Assembly: GCA_009782605.1 (NCBI GenBank)
Contig: WRIR01000008.1
Location: 21,934 to 85,933 of the forward strand
Length of the DNA stretch: 64,000 bases
Direction: 5' to 3'
DNA from: Eggerthellaceae bacterium
GTDB lineage: Bacteria > Actinomycetota > Coriobacteriia > Coriobacteriales > Eggerthellaceae
The stretch's first letter is position 1; each line of letters starts with the position of its first letter. Below are positions 43,617-54,861 of this stretch, in pieces. The notes below the pieces were generated by a model. That model was not told where the DNA came from, ran no database searches, and saw nothing but the letters and a program-made list of their open reading frames with translations. The translations under genes were made by a program, and so were the position numbers.

Positions 43617-44291
43617 ATGACGAGCAAGAAACCCGAAGCACACGAGGCTGTCGAGGCAGCCGCAACGACCGCAGCCGCGCAGGCTGCCCCAGAAGCCCCG
43701 GCGCCCGACTCCGAGGCCGCTGACCTCCAGTTCACCAACACGAACCGCTGGGACACGCGCCAGCTGGTGATCCTGGCGCTCATGTGCGCCATCAGTGCGC
43801 TTTTGGCCTTCATCGAGTTCCCCCTCCTTCCCGCAGCCCCCTGGTTGAAGTACGACGCCTCCGCGATGCCCGCCATGGTCAGCGGCTTCGCCTACGGCCC
43901 GGTGGCCGGCCTCGTTGTCGGAATCATCGGCTCCCTCGTCCATGCGGTCCTGCTCGGAGACTATGTCGGGGCGCTCATGAACATCATCATCGTCACGTGC
44001 TTCGTGGTCCCCGCCGCGCTTGTCTACAAGCGGATGCACACCTGGAAGGGTGCCGTCATCGCGCTGGTCGTCGGCTGCATCACCGCGACGCTGGGGGCGC
44101 TTGCCGCCAACCTCGTCATCACGCCGCTGTATTTCGGGATGCCCCGTGAGGCTGTCGTCGCCATGATACTGCCGGTGCTCCTGCCCTTCAACCTTATCAA
44201 GGCCGTGCTGAACTCCGTGCTGACCCTCATCGTCTACAAAAGCATCTCGAACCTCATCACGCCGAAGAAGAAGCAGATCAAAGGCAGATAG
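43617..44291 (+). CDS. ribU: RibU: riboflavin-specific ECF substrate-binding subunit
   Basis: 224 residues. After a ~35-residue Ala/Glu-rich cytoplasmic N terminus come about six hydrophobic segments, with RibU-like features (ALLAFIEFPLLPAAPWLKYDASAMPAM and the following GPVAGLVVGIIGSLVHAVL). It captures riboflavin for ECF-type import. The ATG at 43617 is chosen over the track's 43521, which lies inside the terminator; AAAGGG lies upstream. First gene of the ribU-ecfA1-ecfA2-ecfT operon under the FMN riboswitch. Confidence 0.93.
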   Translation: MTSKKPEAHEAVEAAATTAAAQAAPEAPAPDSEAADLQFTNTNRWDTRQLVILALMCAISALLAFIEFPLLPAAPWLKYDASAMPAMVSGFAYGPVAGLVVGIIGSLVHAVLLGDYVGALMNIIIVTCFVVPAALVYKRMHTWKGAVIALVVGCITATLGALAANLVITPLYFGMPREAVVAMILPVLLPFNLIKAVLNSVLTLIVYKSISNLITPKKKQIKGR

Positions 44292-44315
44292 CCCACTCGG
44301 GCGAAGGGGCGCAAA

Positions 44316-45164
44316 ATGACAGCGGCGGCCACAGAGGACATCCATATTGACTTCGAGGCGACCGGCTTCACCTATGACGGCGAGGCCTTCGTGCTCGATG
44401 GCATCGACCTCGTGGTCGAGGAAGGCTCCTTCGTTTGTATCCTCGGCGGCAACGGGTCGGGGAAATCGACCCTGGCCAAGCACATCAACGCGCTGCTCCT
44501 GCCCGATGAGGGCAGGGTCGCCGTGTTCGGCGCCGATACCCGCGACGAGCGCTCCGTGTACTTCATCCGCAGCAATGCCGGCATGGTCTTCCAGAATCCC
44601 GACGACCAGCTGGTCGCAAGCCTCATCGAGAACGATGTCGCCTTCGGGCCGGAAAACCTCGGCGTGCCGACCGACAAGATGCGGCAACGCGTGACCGAGG
44701 CGCTTGCCCAGGTGGGGCTGCAAGGCTTCGAGAAGAGGGAGACCCACGCGCTGTCGGGCGGCCAGAAGCAGCGCGTCGCCATCGCCGGCGTGCTGGCCAT
44801 GGACCCGCGCATCCTCATCCTCGACGAGGCCTCGGCCATGCTCGACCCCCGGGGGCGCCGGGGGCTTTTGCGGGTGTGTTGCGAGCTCAACGCCCAGGGG
44901 ATGACCATCGTCATGATCACCCACTTCATGGAAGAGGCGAGCCTTGCCGACAGGGTCGTCGTGCTCGATGCCGGGCGCATCGCCCTTGACGGCGTCCCGA
45001 GCAAGGTGTTGACCCAGACCGAGCAGCTGGCGGGCCTGAACCTCCAAGCCCCCTTTGCCTGTCGGCTTTCCGGCGAGCTCCAACGCCGCGGCGTGCCGGT
45101 CGCCACCCACGTTTCCGAAGACGATTTGAAGGAGGAGCTGTGCCGATTGCTTTCGAAGACGTGA
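44316..45164 (+). CDS. ecfA1: ECF transporter ATPase EcfA1
   Basis: 282-residue ATP-binding subunit of the energy-coupling module. Walker A GGNGSGKST near residue 45, Q-loop VFQNPDDQLVAS, signature LSGGQKQRVAIAG, Walker B ILILDEASAMLDP and switch His in MITHFMEE are intact. With EcfA2 and EcfT it powers uptake by RibU and possibly by other S-components such as QueT. It lies 24 bp after ribU and overlaps ecfA2 by 25 bp. Confidence 0.95.
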   Translation: MTAAATEDIHIDFEATGFTYDGEAFVLDGIDLVVEEGSFVCILGGNGSGKSTLAKHINALLLPDEGRVAVFGADTRDERSVYFIRSNAGMVFQNPDDQLVASLIENDVAFGPENLGVPTDKMRQRVTEALAQVGLQGFEKRETHALSGGQKQRVAIAGVLAMDPRILILDEASAMLDPRGRRGLLRVCCELNAQGMTIVMITHFMEEASLADRVVVLDAGRIALDGVPSKVLTQTEQLAGLNLQAPFACRLSGELQRRGVPVATHVSEDDLKEELCRLLSKT

Positions 45165-46048
45165 GCTTTTCCTACCATGCCCCCGCAACGAAGAAGAGGG
45201 CGAAGAAGGGGGTTTCGGCAGCAAGGAAGGGCGCCCCACCGCCTCCGGAGGCCTGGGCGCTCAAAGACATCGACTTTTGCCTCGAAGACGGCGAGTTCTT
45301 CGGGATAGCCGGCCACACCGGCAGCGGGAAGAGCACGCTCATCCAGCACACGAACGGGCTTTTGCACCCCACGGTGGGCCGGGTGCTCGTCGACGGGCAA
45401 GACATCCTCGACAAGAAGGAGGCCACCCGCGCGCGCTCGAAGGTCGGGCTGGTCTTCCAGTATCCCGAATACCAGCTCTTCGCCGCCACGGTCTACGACG
45501 ACGTGGCCTTCGGGCCGCGCAACATGGGCCTGGCGCCCGACGCGGTCGATGCCTGTGTGCACGAGGCGCTTGCCCAAGTCGCGCTCGATTTTGACACGGT
45601 CCAGGGAAGGAGCCCCTTCGAGCTTTCCGGCGGGCAGCAGCGCCGCGTGGCCTTCGCGGGCGTGCTCGCCATGAAGCCGTCGGTCCTCGTCCTCGACGAG
45701 CCCGTCGCCGGCCTCGACCCGGCGGCCCGCCGGGACTTCCTCGGTTTGATTACAGGCTTCCACGACGAAGGCCTCACCGTGGTCATCGTCTCGCACAACA
45801 TGGACGACCTCGCCCGCCTCTGCGACCGTATCCTCGTGCTCAAGGAGGGCGAGATGCTGATGCTCGGGACCCCGGAAGAGGTGTTCTCGCACGAGGGGGC
45901 GCTGCGGGAGGTCGGGCTCGGCGTGCCTGCGGCCCAGCGCATGGCGAACAGCCTGAAAGGTGCGGGCCTGGATCTCGAAGGCGGGCTCTACGACACGGCA
46001 CGCCTTGCCGACAGCCTTGCCGCCCTGTACCACGCCGCCGTCCGATAG
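45140..46048 (+). CDS. ecfA2: ECF transporter ATPase EcfA2
   Basis: 302-residue partner ATPase of EcfA1. Walker A GHTGSGKSTL, Q-loop VFQYPEYQLFA, signature ELSGGQQRRVAFAG, Walker B VLVLDEPVAGLDP and switch SHNMDDL are all present. An insert of about 25 Lys/Ala/Pro-rich residues (KKRAKKGVSAARKGAPPPPE) sits between the first strand and the Walker A region, unusual for the family. GTG start at 45140 with GGAGGAGCT directly upstream, inside the end of ecfA1. Confidence 0.94.
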   Translation: MPIAFEDVSFSYHAPATKKRAKKGVSAARKGAPPPPEAWALKDIDFCLEDGEFFGIAGHTGSGKSTLIQHTNGLLHPTVGRVLVDGQDILDKKEATRARSKVGLVFQYPEYQLFAATVYDDVAFGPRNMGLAPDAVDACVHEALAQVALDFDTVQGRSPFELSGGQQRRVAFAGVLAMKPSVLVLDEPVAGLDPAARRDFLGLITGFHDEGLTVVIVSHNMDDLARLCDRILVLKEGEMLMLGTPEEVFSHEGALREVGLGVPAAQRMANSLKGAGLDLEGGLYDTARLADSLAALYHAAVR

Positions 46049-46072
46049 CGGACACAGGGGGACGGGGGAATT

Positions 46073-46879
46073 GTGTTGATGATAGCGATATTCGGGAGGT
46101 ACTGGCCGGGCACCAGCCCGCTGCACCGCATGGACCCCCGCGCAAAGCTCCTGTTGGCCTTCTTCGTGATGGTCGTCATCTTTAGCGCCCAGAGTTTTTG
46201 GGGGCTCGCCGTCTGCGCGGCCTTCGTTTTCGGGTTCTTCGCCTGCGCCCGCATACCGCTGGTGCAGGCCATACGGTCGGTGGGCCTGCTCTTCTTCATC
46301 GTGGTCGTCGCGGCGCTCTTCAACGTATTCTTCGTTCAGGGCGGCACGGTGTTCTTTCACTTCGGCCCCATCCAGGTAAGCGAGGCAGGCCTCTACCAGG
46401 CGGCCTTTATCGGCTGCCGGCTCTCGCTGCTGCTGCTCAGCATGAGCCTGCTCACCCTGACCACGACGACCCTCGACATCACTGACGCCTTCGAGTACCT
46501 GCTTACCCCCTTCGAGCGCTTCGGGCTGCCCGCCCACGAGCTGTCGATGATGATGGGCATCGCCCTGCGCTTCCTGCCGCAGTTCGCCTTCGAGCTTCAA
46601 ACGATCCACCGGGCGCAGGTCAGCCGCGGGGCGAATTTCTCGAACAGCCCCTGGAAGGGCGGCCTGCACATGGTCGGCTCCCTGATGGTGCCGCTGTTCA
46701 CCAGCGCCTTCCGCCATGCCGAGACGCTGTCTTTGGCCATGGACTCCCGCTGCTACCACGGCGGGGTCGGGCGCACCCGGCTTGCCCCGCTGGCCTACGG
46801 CCCGCTTGACCGTCGGGCGCTTGCGGTGATTGTCGTGATGTTCGTGCTGGTCCTTGCGACCAACTTCATCCCCCGATAA
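46073..46879 (+). CDS. ecfT: ECF transporter transmembrane subunit EcfT
   Basis: 268 residues, the membrane scaffold linking the ATPases to S-components. It has the family start SPLHRMDPRAKLLLAFFVM, five or more hydrophobic segments, and cytoplasmic coupling motifs including SRGANFSNSPW and AMDSRCYHGG that insert into the ATPase grooves. Start uncertain: GTG at 46073 or ATG at 46079. It completes the ecfA1-ecfA2-ecfT module. Confidence 0.93.
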   Translation: MLMIAIFGRYWPGTSPLHRMDPRAKLLLAFFVMVVIFSAQSFWGLAVCAAFVFGFFACARIPLVQAIRSVGLLFFIVVVAALFNVFFVQGGTVFFHFGPIQVSEAGLYQAAFIGCRLSLLLLSMSLLTLTTTTLDITDAFEYLLTPFERFGLPAHELSMMMGIALRFLPQFAFELQTIHRAQVSRGANFSNSPWKGGLHMVGSLMVPLFTSAFRHAETLSLAMDSRCYHGGVGRTRLAPLAYGPLDRRALAVIVVMFVLVLATNFIPR

Positions 46880-46892
46880 GGAAGGAGACCCC

Positions 46893-47447
46893 ATGCCCCG
46901 AAAGGAAAGCCCCCTCAAGAAGGATGGCCCCGCGGCCACCCAGGAGTCCCCAGCCCCCCAGGCCAGCTCGGCCCAGTCGGCCCCGCCGGAGCCCCCGCAC
47001 GCCCCCGATGCCTTCGGCCCCCCCTTCCCCTCGACCGGGCTCCTGGCCGCCCTGGAATACCTCACGGACATCCCCGCCTGGTTCCTGGCAACCTGCGAGG
47101 GCGACCAGCCGCACGTGCGCCCTTTCAGCTTCGTCGCCGAACAGGGCGGGAAACTGTGGTTTTGCACCGCGCGGACCAAGGACGTGTACCGCGAGCTTGA
47201 GGCGAACCCGAAGTTCGAGCTCTCCGGCTGGAAGCCGGGCCGCGGCTGGATAGTGTTGCGGGGCAGGGCCGGGCTGGCCGACGAGGCACGCCCCGATCTG
47301 CGCCGCGCGGGCTATGAGCACATGGCTGGCCTCGGCGAGAGCTACGACGGGGCAGACGACCCGGCCCTCACCTTCTTTTCCGTCGAGGACCCCGTTGCCT
47401 GGATAGCCGACATAGACGGCAGCAAGCAGTTCCTCCGCCTTGCCTGA
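46893..47447 (+). CDS. Pyridoxamine 5'-phosphate oxidase-like flavin-binding protein
   Basis: 184 residues. After a Pro/Ala/Ser-rich N terminus of ~45 residues comes a split-barrel PNPOx-like domain (ALEYLTDIPAWFLATCEGDQPHVRPF...KLWFCTARTKDVYRELEANPKFELSGW). Such domains bind FMN or F420 and reduce small molecules; the exact reaction is unknown. The ATG at 46893 has GGAAGGAGA just upstream, 13 bp after ecfT, so it is likely in the FMN-regulated operon. A flavin-dependent protein there would make biological sense. Confidence 0.82.
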   Translation: MPRKESPLKKDGPAATQESPAPQASSAQSAPPEPPHAPDAFGPPFPSTGLLAALEYLTDIPAWFLATCEGDQPHVRPFSFVAEQGGKLWFCTARTKDVYRELEANPKFELSGWKPGRGWIVLRGRAGLADEARPDLRRAGYEHMAGLGESYDGADDPALTFFSVEDPVAWIADIDGSKQFLRLA

Positions 47448-47535
47448 CGGCAATGGAGGCGGTCGGAAGGGCACCGTCCCCCCTGCTACGGCAACTCCCC
47501 TTGTTCGCCCGTCGGAGAGGCCCCGTCCGAAAGAC

Positions 47536-47856
47536 TCAGGCGAAGCGGTAGATGTCCTTGGTGGCCTGGGAGAACCCGGCGTAGACCTCTTGGGCGATGG
47601 CCTCGTCCTCCACAAGGGCGAAGGATACCGGCTGCCCCTCTTCGTCGAGCTCGGTCACCTCAAGGAGCAGGACCTCGCCCGACGAGCCGGCGGGGGCGTC
47701 CTCGGTCACCGGGAAAAAGAACCCGTAGCGCCTACCTCCGTGGATAAGCAAGCCTAAGAACTCCAGGTTGACGAGCTCGCCTTCCTCGTCCTCGAAGGTG
47801 AACACGACGCCTTCCTCGACGGGAGGGCAGAAGTCGGGGGAGCTTCCCTGCCTCAT
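47536..47856 (-). CDS. DUF1292-like small acidic protein
   Basis: 106 residues, strongly acidic, beginning with the DUF1292-like pattern VVFTFEDEEGELVNLEFLGLLIHGGRRYGFFFPV. Family function is unknown. Predicted to be a soluble beta-rich protein. Its ATG lies 12 bp after the secDF stop, so it is probably co-transcribed with secDF. It converges with the oxidase-like gene. Confidence 0.75.
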   Translation of the reverse strand: MRQGSSPDFCPPVEEGVVFTFEDEEGELVNLEFLGLLIHGGRRYGFFFPVTEDAPAGSSGEVLLLEVTELDEEGQPVSFALVEDEAIAQEVYAGFSQATKDIYRFA

Positions 47857-47868
47857 GGCCGCCCCTGC

Positions 47869-50601
47869 TCAGTCTTTCTTCTTGCGGTAGTGGTGGTTGC
47901 TCTTCGACTTGGCCCCCTGCGAAGGGCCTCCCCCCTTGGCCGGTGCGCCCGCAGGCACGCTGCCAAAGGCGCTGCCGCCCGCGCCCGCGCCGCCGATACC
48001 CGCTGCTGCCACAGCTGGTGCGGCGCTGGCTGCCGAGAGTGCGCCGAAGCTCGGTTTGGCGAACTCGAAGAGGGTGACCTCCGGGCCGTACTTCTTCACC
48101 AGCCGCGCATACTGCGGCTCCCGCGTCTTCCACATGGCGTAGAGCGGCGTCGCAATCGCAATGGACGAATAGGCCCCGCAGACCAGGCCGACCGTCATGG
48201 CGAAGGCGAAGTCGCGCAGGGTCTCGCCGCCGAAGAGCAGCATGGCGACGACGGGGATAAGTGACGAGACCACCGTGTTGATCGAGCGGATGAGCACCTG
48301 GTTGACCGAGTGGTTCGCCATGGACATGAAGTTGCACTTCATGTCCGACTCCTTCGCGTTGTCGGCAATGCGGTGGAACACGACGACGCTGTCGTAGAGC
48401 GAATAGCCTAAGATGGTCAGCAGCGCGGCGATGGTGTTCGGGTTTATCTCGCGGCCGACCAGGGTGTATATCCCCATGATCAGGATGAGGTCGTGCAAAA
48501 GCGAGACGATGGCCGTGAGGCCCATCTTGTACTCGAAGCGGAACGCGATATAGATGATGATGAGGATAATGGAGACCAGAAACGCGATAAGCGAGGCCTG
48601 GATGACGCTCGCCCCCCAGTCGGGCCCTATCGTCATCACCTCGAAGCTGCTGGTCGACAGGCCGAACTTGTCCGCCACCTGCCGGGCGCTCGCGGCAGCG
48701 GCCTCGGCACTCGTCGTGGTCGTGCGCACGAGGAAGCCCTTGTCGCCGTCGGCAAAGGTCGTCTGGATGACCGCGTCGGGCTCGCCCGCCTCGGTGAAGG
48801 CCGCACGCATGTCCTCAAGGGCGACGTCCCCCGTCCCGTGGAAGGACACCGAGGTGCCCCCGACGAACTCGATGCCGAAGCTCATGCCCTTGACCCCGAC
48901 CACCGCGAAGGAGGCGAGAACCAGGAAGGCGGCAACGCTGAGGAAGACCTTGCGGTACCCCATGAAGTTGATGTCCCGCTTGATGAAGCGGCCGCGGGGG
49001 CGGCGGGGCTCGGAAAGCGTCTCCGCAATCCCCTGGCTGTCGGCACCGCCTACTGTCCCGGCGGATGCGGACGCCTCGGCTCCCGTCCCTTCAGCAAGGG
49101 CCCGCACCTGGTTGGCGGCAGCGCCGCCGGCACCGCCGACACCGCCTGCCGAAGCCTGCACGGAGCCGTCCTCCCGGTAGGTCCCCGAGGCGACGAGGCT
49201 TTCCTTGATGCCCCAGAAGCCCGGGTGCTTGGAGATGGAGCGCGGCGCCAAAAGGCGGATGAGCGGCGCCTTGAAGATGAGCATCATCATGATGTCGCAC
49301 ATGATGCCGAGCGCCAGCGTCATGCCGAAGCCCTTGACCGAGGCGCTTGCCAGGAAGAAGAGCGCCAGGGCCGAGACCATGGTCACCAGGTCGGCGTCGA
49401 TGGAGGTCTGGATAGCGTGCCTCACGCCCGTGATGGAGGCGGCGCGGACCGTGCGGCCCATGCGGATCTCCTCCCGGAAGCGCTCCATCGTCAAAATGGA
49501 CGAGTCGGCCGCCATGCCGATGGTCAGCACGATGCCCGCGATGCCCGCAAGCGAGAGGCTGAACAGCCCGAACGCGGAAAGGGCCGCAAGTATCCCCAGG
49601 TAGAGCATCGCAAAGACCATCATGGCGGCGGCGGTCACGAAGCCGAGCCCCCGGTAGAAGAACAGCAGGTAGCACATGACGAGCAGCAGGCCGATGAGCG
49701 CGACGAGGACACCCGAGCGCAGGGCGTCCTGGCCGAGCGTCGGGCCGACCACCTGGCTTTGCGAGTACTCGAAGCTGATAGGCAGCGAGCCGCTTTCCAG
49801 GATGGTCTGGAGCGACCGCGCCTGCTCCAGCGTGTAGTTGCCCGTGATCTGGACCTGGCCGTTCGGGATGACGCCCTGCACTGCAGGCGCGCTTTGCACC
49901 TCGCCGTCCAGGATAATGACTATCTGGCCCTTCGTGGCCGCCAGCTCCCTCGTGGCCTCGGCGAAGGCCTGCGCGCCTGCGTTGTCGAGGGATATGTTCA
50001 CCGAATAGCTGGTGGCGGCCTCGTTGGCCTTCCCCACCGTCACGTTCGTGATGTTCGCACCGGTGACGAGCGGGGTGTAGGCGCCTTCCTCGACGCTCAT
50101 GCGCTCCACGGTGCCCGAGGGGAACTGGTTGCCGAACTCGTCAGTGATGGCCCCCTGGGAATAGATGTTGCCGCTCTCGATGTTCGCCTTTACGCCCTCG
50201 TCGGTGAAGGAGTCGAGGCGCGCGAACACGAGCTTGCCCGTCTTGCCGATGGTGGCCAGGGCCTGCTCCGTGTCGGAGAGGCCGGGTATCTGGACGAGGA
50301 CCTGGTTGTTGCCCTGCACCTGCACCGTGGTCTCCGACGCGCCGAGCGCGTTCACGCGGCTCTCGATGATGGCACGGCTCCGCTCCATGTCGTCGGCGGT
50401 GACCGGGGCGCCGTCGGCCCCCTTTGCCGTCAGGACGACCGACAGGCCGCCTTGGATGTCAAGCCCCTGGTTGATCCGTTCCGCCGGCGGCGTGAACAAG
50501 AAGATGGACCCGACCGTCAGAAGCGCGGTGAGCACCAGCAGCCAGACGTTTCGCCTGTCGCTGTCCAGAAGCATTCTTTTTTTCGTTTGTTTTGCAACCA
50601 T
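47869..50601 (-). CDS. secDF: SecD-SecF fusion protein translocase subunit
   Basis: 910 residues fusing SecD and SecF, which use proton flow to help Sec-dependent export. SecD part ~1-520: first transmembrane segment, periplasmic/external domain starting GLDIQGGLSVVLTAKG, five more helices with the RFREEIRMGRTVRAAS loop. SecF part ~580-860: FGIEFVGGTSVSFHG, then five helices including YDSVVVFHRIADNA. A ~70-residue Gly/Ala/Ser-rich cytoplasmic link joins them, and a Gly/Ala-rich then basic tail ends the protein. Separate or fused forms both occur in bacteria. It follows tgt on the same strand after a 223-bp gap. Confidence 0.95.
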   Translation of the reverse strand: MVAKQTKKRMLLDSDRRNVWLLVLTALLTVGSIFLFTPPAERINQGLDIQGGLSVVLTAKGADGAPVTADDMERSRAIIESRVNALGASETTVQVQGNNQVLVQIPGLSDTEQALATIGKTGKLVFARLDSFTDEGVKANIESGNIYSQGAITDEFGNQFPSGTVERMSVEEGAYTPLVTGANITNVTVGKANEAATSYSVNISLDNAGAQAFAEATRELAATKGQIVIILDGEVQSAPAVQGVIPNGQVQITGNYTLEQARSLQTILESGSLPISFEYSQSQVVGPTLGQDALRSGVLVALIGLLLVMCYLLFFYRGLGFVTAAAMMVFAMLYLGILAALSAFGLFSLSLAGIAGIVLTIGMAADSSILTMERFREEIRMGRTVRAASITGVRHAIQTSIDADLVTMVSALALFFLASASVKGFGMTLALGIMCDIMMMLIFKAPLIRLLAPRSISKHPGFWGIKESLVASGTYREDGSVQASAGGVGGAGGAAANQVRALAEGTGAEASASAGTVGGADSQGIAETLSEPRRPRGRFIKRDINFMGYRKVFLSVAAFLVLASFAVVGVKGMSFGIEFVGGTSVSFHGTGDVALEDMRAAFTEAGEPDAVIQTTFADGDKGFLVRTTTTSAEAAAASARQVADKFGLSTSSFEVMTIGPDWGASVIQASLIAFLVSIILIIIYIAFRFEYKMGLTAIVSLLHDLILIMGIYTLVGREINPNTIAALLTILGYSLYDSVVVFHRIADNAKESDMKCNFMSMANHSVNQVLIRSINTVVSSLIPVVAMLLFGGETLRDFAFAMTVGLVCGAYSSIAIATPLYAMWKTREPQYARLVKKYGPEVTLFEFAKPSFGALSAASAAPAVAAAGIGGAGAGGSAFGSVPAGAPAKGGGPSQGAKSKSNHHYRKKKD

Positions 50602-50824
50602 GACCGAGCGTTTTCCTTTTCTCTACCATGCCTTGGGGGGCTTCCCCGGAGCATACCGTCCTCAGGCCTCGTGCCGCCTGTTTCCCTGTCGAGAGGCGTT
50701 TTTTTACATAACCTTCACATTGTGCCACAACTCTTCGTTTTGAGCAGCGGAAAAACCCGTCTGGGAAAGAAATCTCAAGAAGCGACACAGAACCCCCGGA
50801 CGGGGAGGGGGCAGCCTGCTTTTG

Positions 50825-52854
<2,030 letters not shown>

Positions 52855-52964
52855 ATCCTTTACCTCGTTTATCCGCGTATCGACTCGTTGTGGCTCCTTT
52901 GGTAGTATAGGCTACCGTGCCTTTGACAGTATACGGCAGTTGAGAAAGGGTGCCCGAGATTCCT

Positions 52965-53543
52965 ATGAAATTACTACTCCACGCATGCTGCGGCCCCTGC
53001 TCCTTAGAGCCGGTGCGCCTGCTAGCCGAAGCCGGACACGAGGTGACCCTTGCCTTCATGAACGCGAACATACAGCCGGCCGACGAGTACGCCCGGCGGC
53101 GCGACACGCTGGCGGCCTGGGCGGGGGCCGCCGGAATCCCGGTCGTGGAGGGCGCCTCGGACCCGACGCTCTGGGAAGCGGCCGTCGCCCCTGCCCTCGC
53201 CGGGCCCCGGCAGGAGCGCTGCCGTGCCTGCTACCGGCTGCGCTTCGAGGAAGTGGCACGTGTCGGGGCCGAGGGGGGCTTCGAGGCCGTCTCGACCACG
53301 CTTAGCATAAGCCCCTACCAGCTCACCGGGGTGATTGCCGAAGAGCTGGGCCGCGCTGCGGCGGCACAGGGGCTGGCCTGCGTGTTCGAGGACTTCCGCC
53401 CCTTCTACCCCGAGGCAACCCGGCGCAGCCGCGCGCTGGGCATGTACCGGCAGAACTTCTGCGGGTGCCGCCCCTCTGCCGACGAGGCCGCCGCCGAGCG
53501 TGCCGAGCGCAGGCGGGCGCGGAAGGAGGGGGCCGGCGCATGA
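52965..53543 (+). CDS. queH: Epoxyqueuosine reductase QueH
   Basis: Reduces epoxyqueuosine to queuosine in tRNA, the final step, as the non-orthologous alternative to QueG. 192 residues starting MKLLLHACCGPCSLEPV (the HACCGPC motif), with RCRACYRLR and FCGCRPS supplying the remaining cysteines for its Fe-S cluster and redox disulfide. The track uses a GTG at 52950; the ATG at 52965 fits the family N terminus better but has a weaker ribosome site. It overlaps queA by four bases (ATGA). Confidence 0.93.
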   Translation: MKLLLHACCGPCSLEPVRLLAEAGHEVTLAFMNANIQPADEYARRRDTLAAWAGAAGIPVVEGASDPTLWEAAVAPALAGPRQERCRACYRLRFEEVARVGAEGGFEAVSTTLSISPYQLTGVIAEELGRAAAAQGLACVFEDFRPFYPEATRRSRALGMYRQNFCGCRPSADEAAAERAERRRARKEGAGA

Positions 53544-54703
53544 GGACGAGCGATTTTGACTACCACCTGCCCGAAGAGCGGATCGCCCAGGCTCCGGCCG
53601 CCGTGCGCGACGCGTGCCGCCTGCTTGTCATGGACCGGAAGAGCGGGGCGCTTGAGGACCGGGCCTTTTGCGACATCCTCGACTACATCAATCCGGGGGA
53701 CGTGCTCGTCGCCAACGAGACCCGCGTGATGCCCGCCCGCCTTTTCGGCACGAAGCGGGACAGCCGCGGGGCGGTCGAGGTGCTGCTGCTGCGGGAGAGG
53801 CCGGGGCTCGGGGGGCGGGGCGGGGCACCGCCAGGCGCAGGCGAGGCTGTGGCACCCGCGGGCACCGCGTCGGCGGCAGCCGACACCGCACCCGCGGGCG
53901 CGGGCGCCACGGCCCTCTGGGAGGCGCTTGTCCGCCCGGGCAGGCGCCTGAGGCCGGGGGCGGTCGTGGACTTCGCCGACGCCGGAGGTTTCCCGGTGCT
54001 GCAGGCCGAGGTCGTCGACTGGCTTGAGGGCGCACAGCGGGGCGCACGCCTCGTGAGGCTTTCCGCCCCGCGCCACCGGGCGCTCGACGAGGCACTGCGC
54101 CTGGTCGGGCACACCCCGCTGCCCCCCTACATCAAGGACTACCACGGTGACGAAGAGCTCTACCAGACCGTCTTCTCCCGGCAGGAGAAATCTGCGGCCG
54201 CGCCGACCGCGGGACTGCACTTCACGCCCGAGCTCATTGAGCGCATACGGGCGAAGGGCGCCCGCTTCGAGACCATCGAGCTCGCGGTCGGGCTCGACAC
54301 CTTCCGCGTCGTCGACGAGGACGACCCCGCCGACCACCGCATCCACACCGAGTCCTATTCGGTCCCCGAGCAGGCGGCCTCCGCGGTCAACGAGGCGCAC
54401 GCCCGGGACAGCCGGGTGATAACGGTGGGGACCACGAGCGTCCGCAGCCTTGAGAGCGCCTGGGACGCGCAGGCGGGCGTCGTGCGCGCCTGCCACAACG
54501 AGGCGACGGCGCTCTACCTCTTGCCGGGCTCGCGCTTCAACGTGGTCGACGCCCTCGTCACGAACTTCCACGTCCCCCGCTCGACGCTCATGATGCTGGT
54601 CTCCGCGTTCTCTTCCCGGGACAAGGTCATGGCGGCATACGCGCACGCCCTCGCACAGGAGTACCGCTTCCTCTCCTTCGGGGACGCCATGCTCATCACG
54701 TAG
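53540..54703 (+). CDS. queA: S-adenosylmethionine:tRNA ribosyltransferase-isomerase QueA
   Basis: Adds the epoxycyclopentane ring from SAM to preQ1-modified tRNA. 387 residues: MRTSDFDYHLPEERIAQAP start, VANETRVMPARLFG, PLPPYIK, SVAAPTAGLHFT-type core and VGTTSVRSLES. Between strands near residues 80-125 an Ala/Gly-rich insert of about 40 residues (GGRGGAPPGAGEAVAPAGTA) makes the protein longer than the usual ~345. The ATG at 53540 overlaps the queH stop. A bidirectional terminator follows. Confidence 0.95.
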   Translation: MRTSDFDYHLPEERIAQAPAAVRDACRLLVMDRKSGALEDRAFCDILDYINPGDVLVANETRVMPARLFGTKRDSRGAVEVLLLRERPGLGGRGGAPPGAGEAVAPAGTASAAADTAPAGAGATALWEALVRPGRRLRPGAVVDFADAGGFPVLQAEVVDWLEGAQRGARLVRLSAPRHRALDEALRLVGHTPLPPYIKDYHGDEELYQTVFSRQEKSAAAPTAGLHFTPELIERIRAKGARFETIELAVGLDTFRVVDEDDPADHRIHTESYSVPEQAASAVNEAHARDSRVITVGTTSVRSLESAWDAQAGVVRACHNEATALYLLPGSRFNVVDALVTNFHVPRSTLMMLVSAFSSRDKVMAAYAHALAQEYRFLSFGDAMLIT

Positions 54704-54745
54704 CAGGCCACAGTAGGAACATCCCCGTCCGTGCGCCCCCGCGTC

Positions 54746-54766
54746 ATTGCGGGCTTGACCCGCAAT
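54746..54766. repeat. Small palindrome of the dispersed 'GCGGGCTTGACCCGC' type
   Basis: ATTGCGGG, CTTGA, CCCGCAAT: an 8-bp stem with a 5-base loop, inside CGTCATTGCGGGCTTGACCC. Palindromes of this kind recur between genes in many bacterial genomes. It is the only copy I noticed here. Confidence 0.55.
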
Positions 54767-54806
54767 CCTGCCCGTTCCCAGGGTGTCGCGGGGGCCCGGC
54801 AATAGA

Positions 54807-54832
54807 AAAGAGCCCCTTTTCAGGGGCTCTTT
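54807..54832. terminator. Bidirectional terminator between queA and the cold-shock gene
   Basis: AAAGAGCCCC and GGGGCTCTTT form a 10-bp stem around TTTTCA. A and T flanks on both sides suit termination of both converging transcripts. Confidence 0.8.
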
Positions 54833-54861
54833 GGCGCACATCATAGAAAAAGTTCTTGTGT

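Noticed and set aside
44372-47179. Minus-strand ORF of 935 codons across the ecf operon
   Set aside because: It is antisense to ecfA1, ecfA2 and ecfT, all of which carry complete family motifs.
54704-54800. Short ORFs reading through the GCGGGCTTGACCCGC palindrome
   Set aside because: Their peptide (AGQARND type) is the translation of a dispersed palindromic repeat, not a gene.
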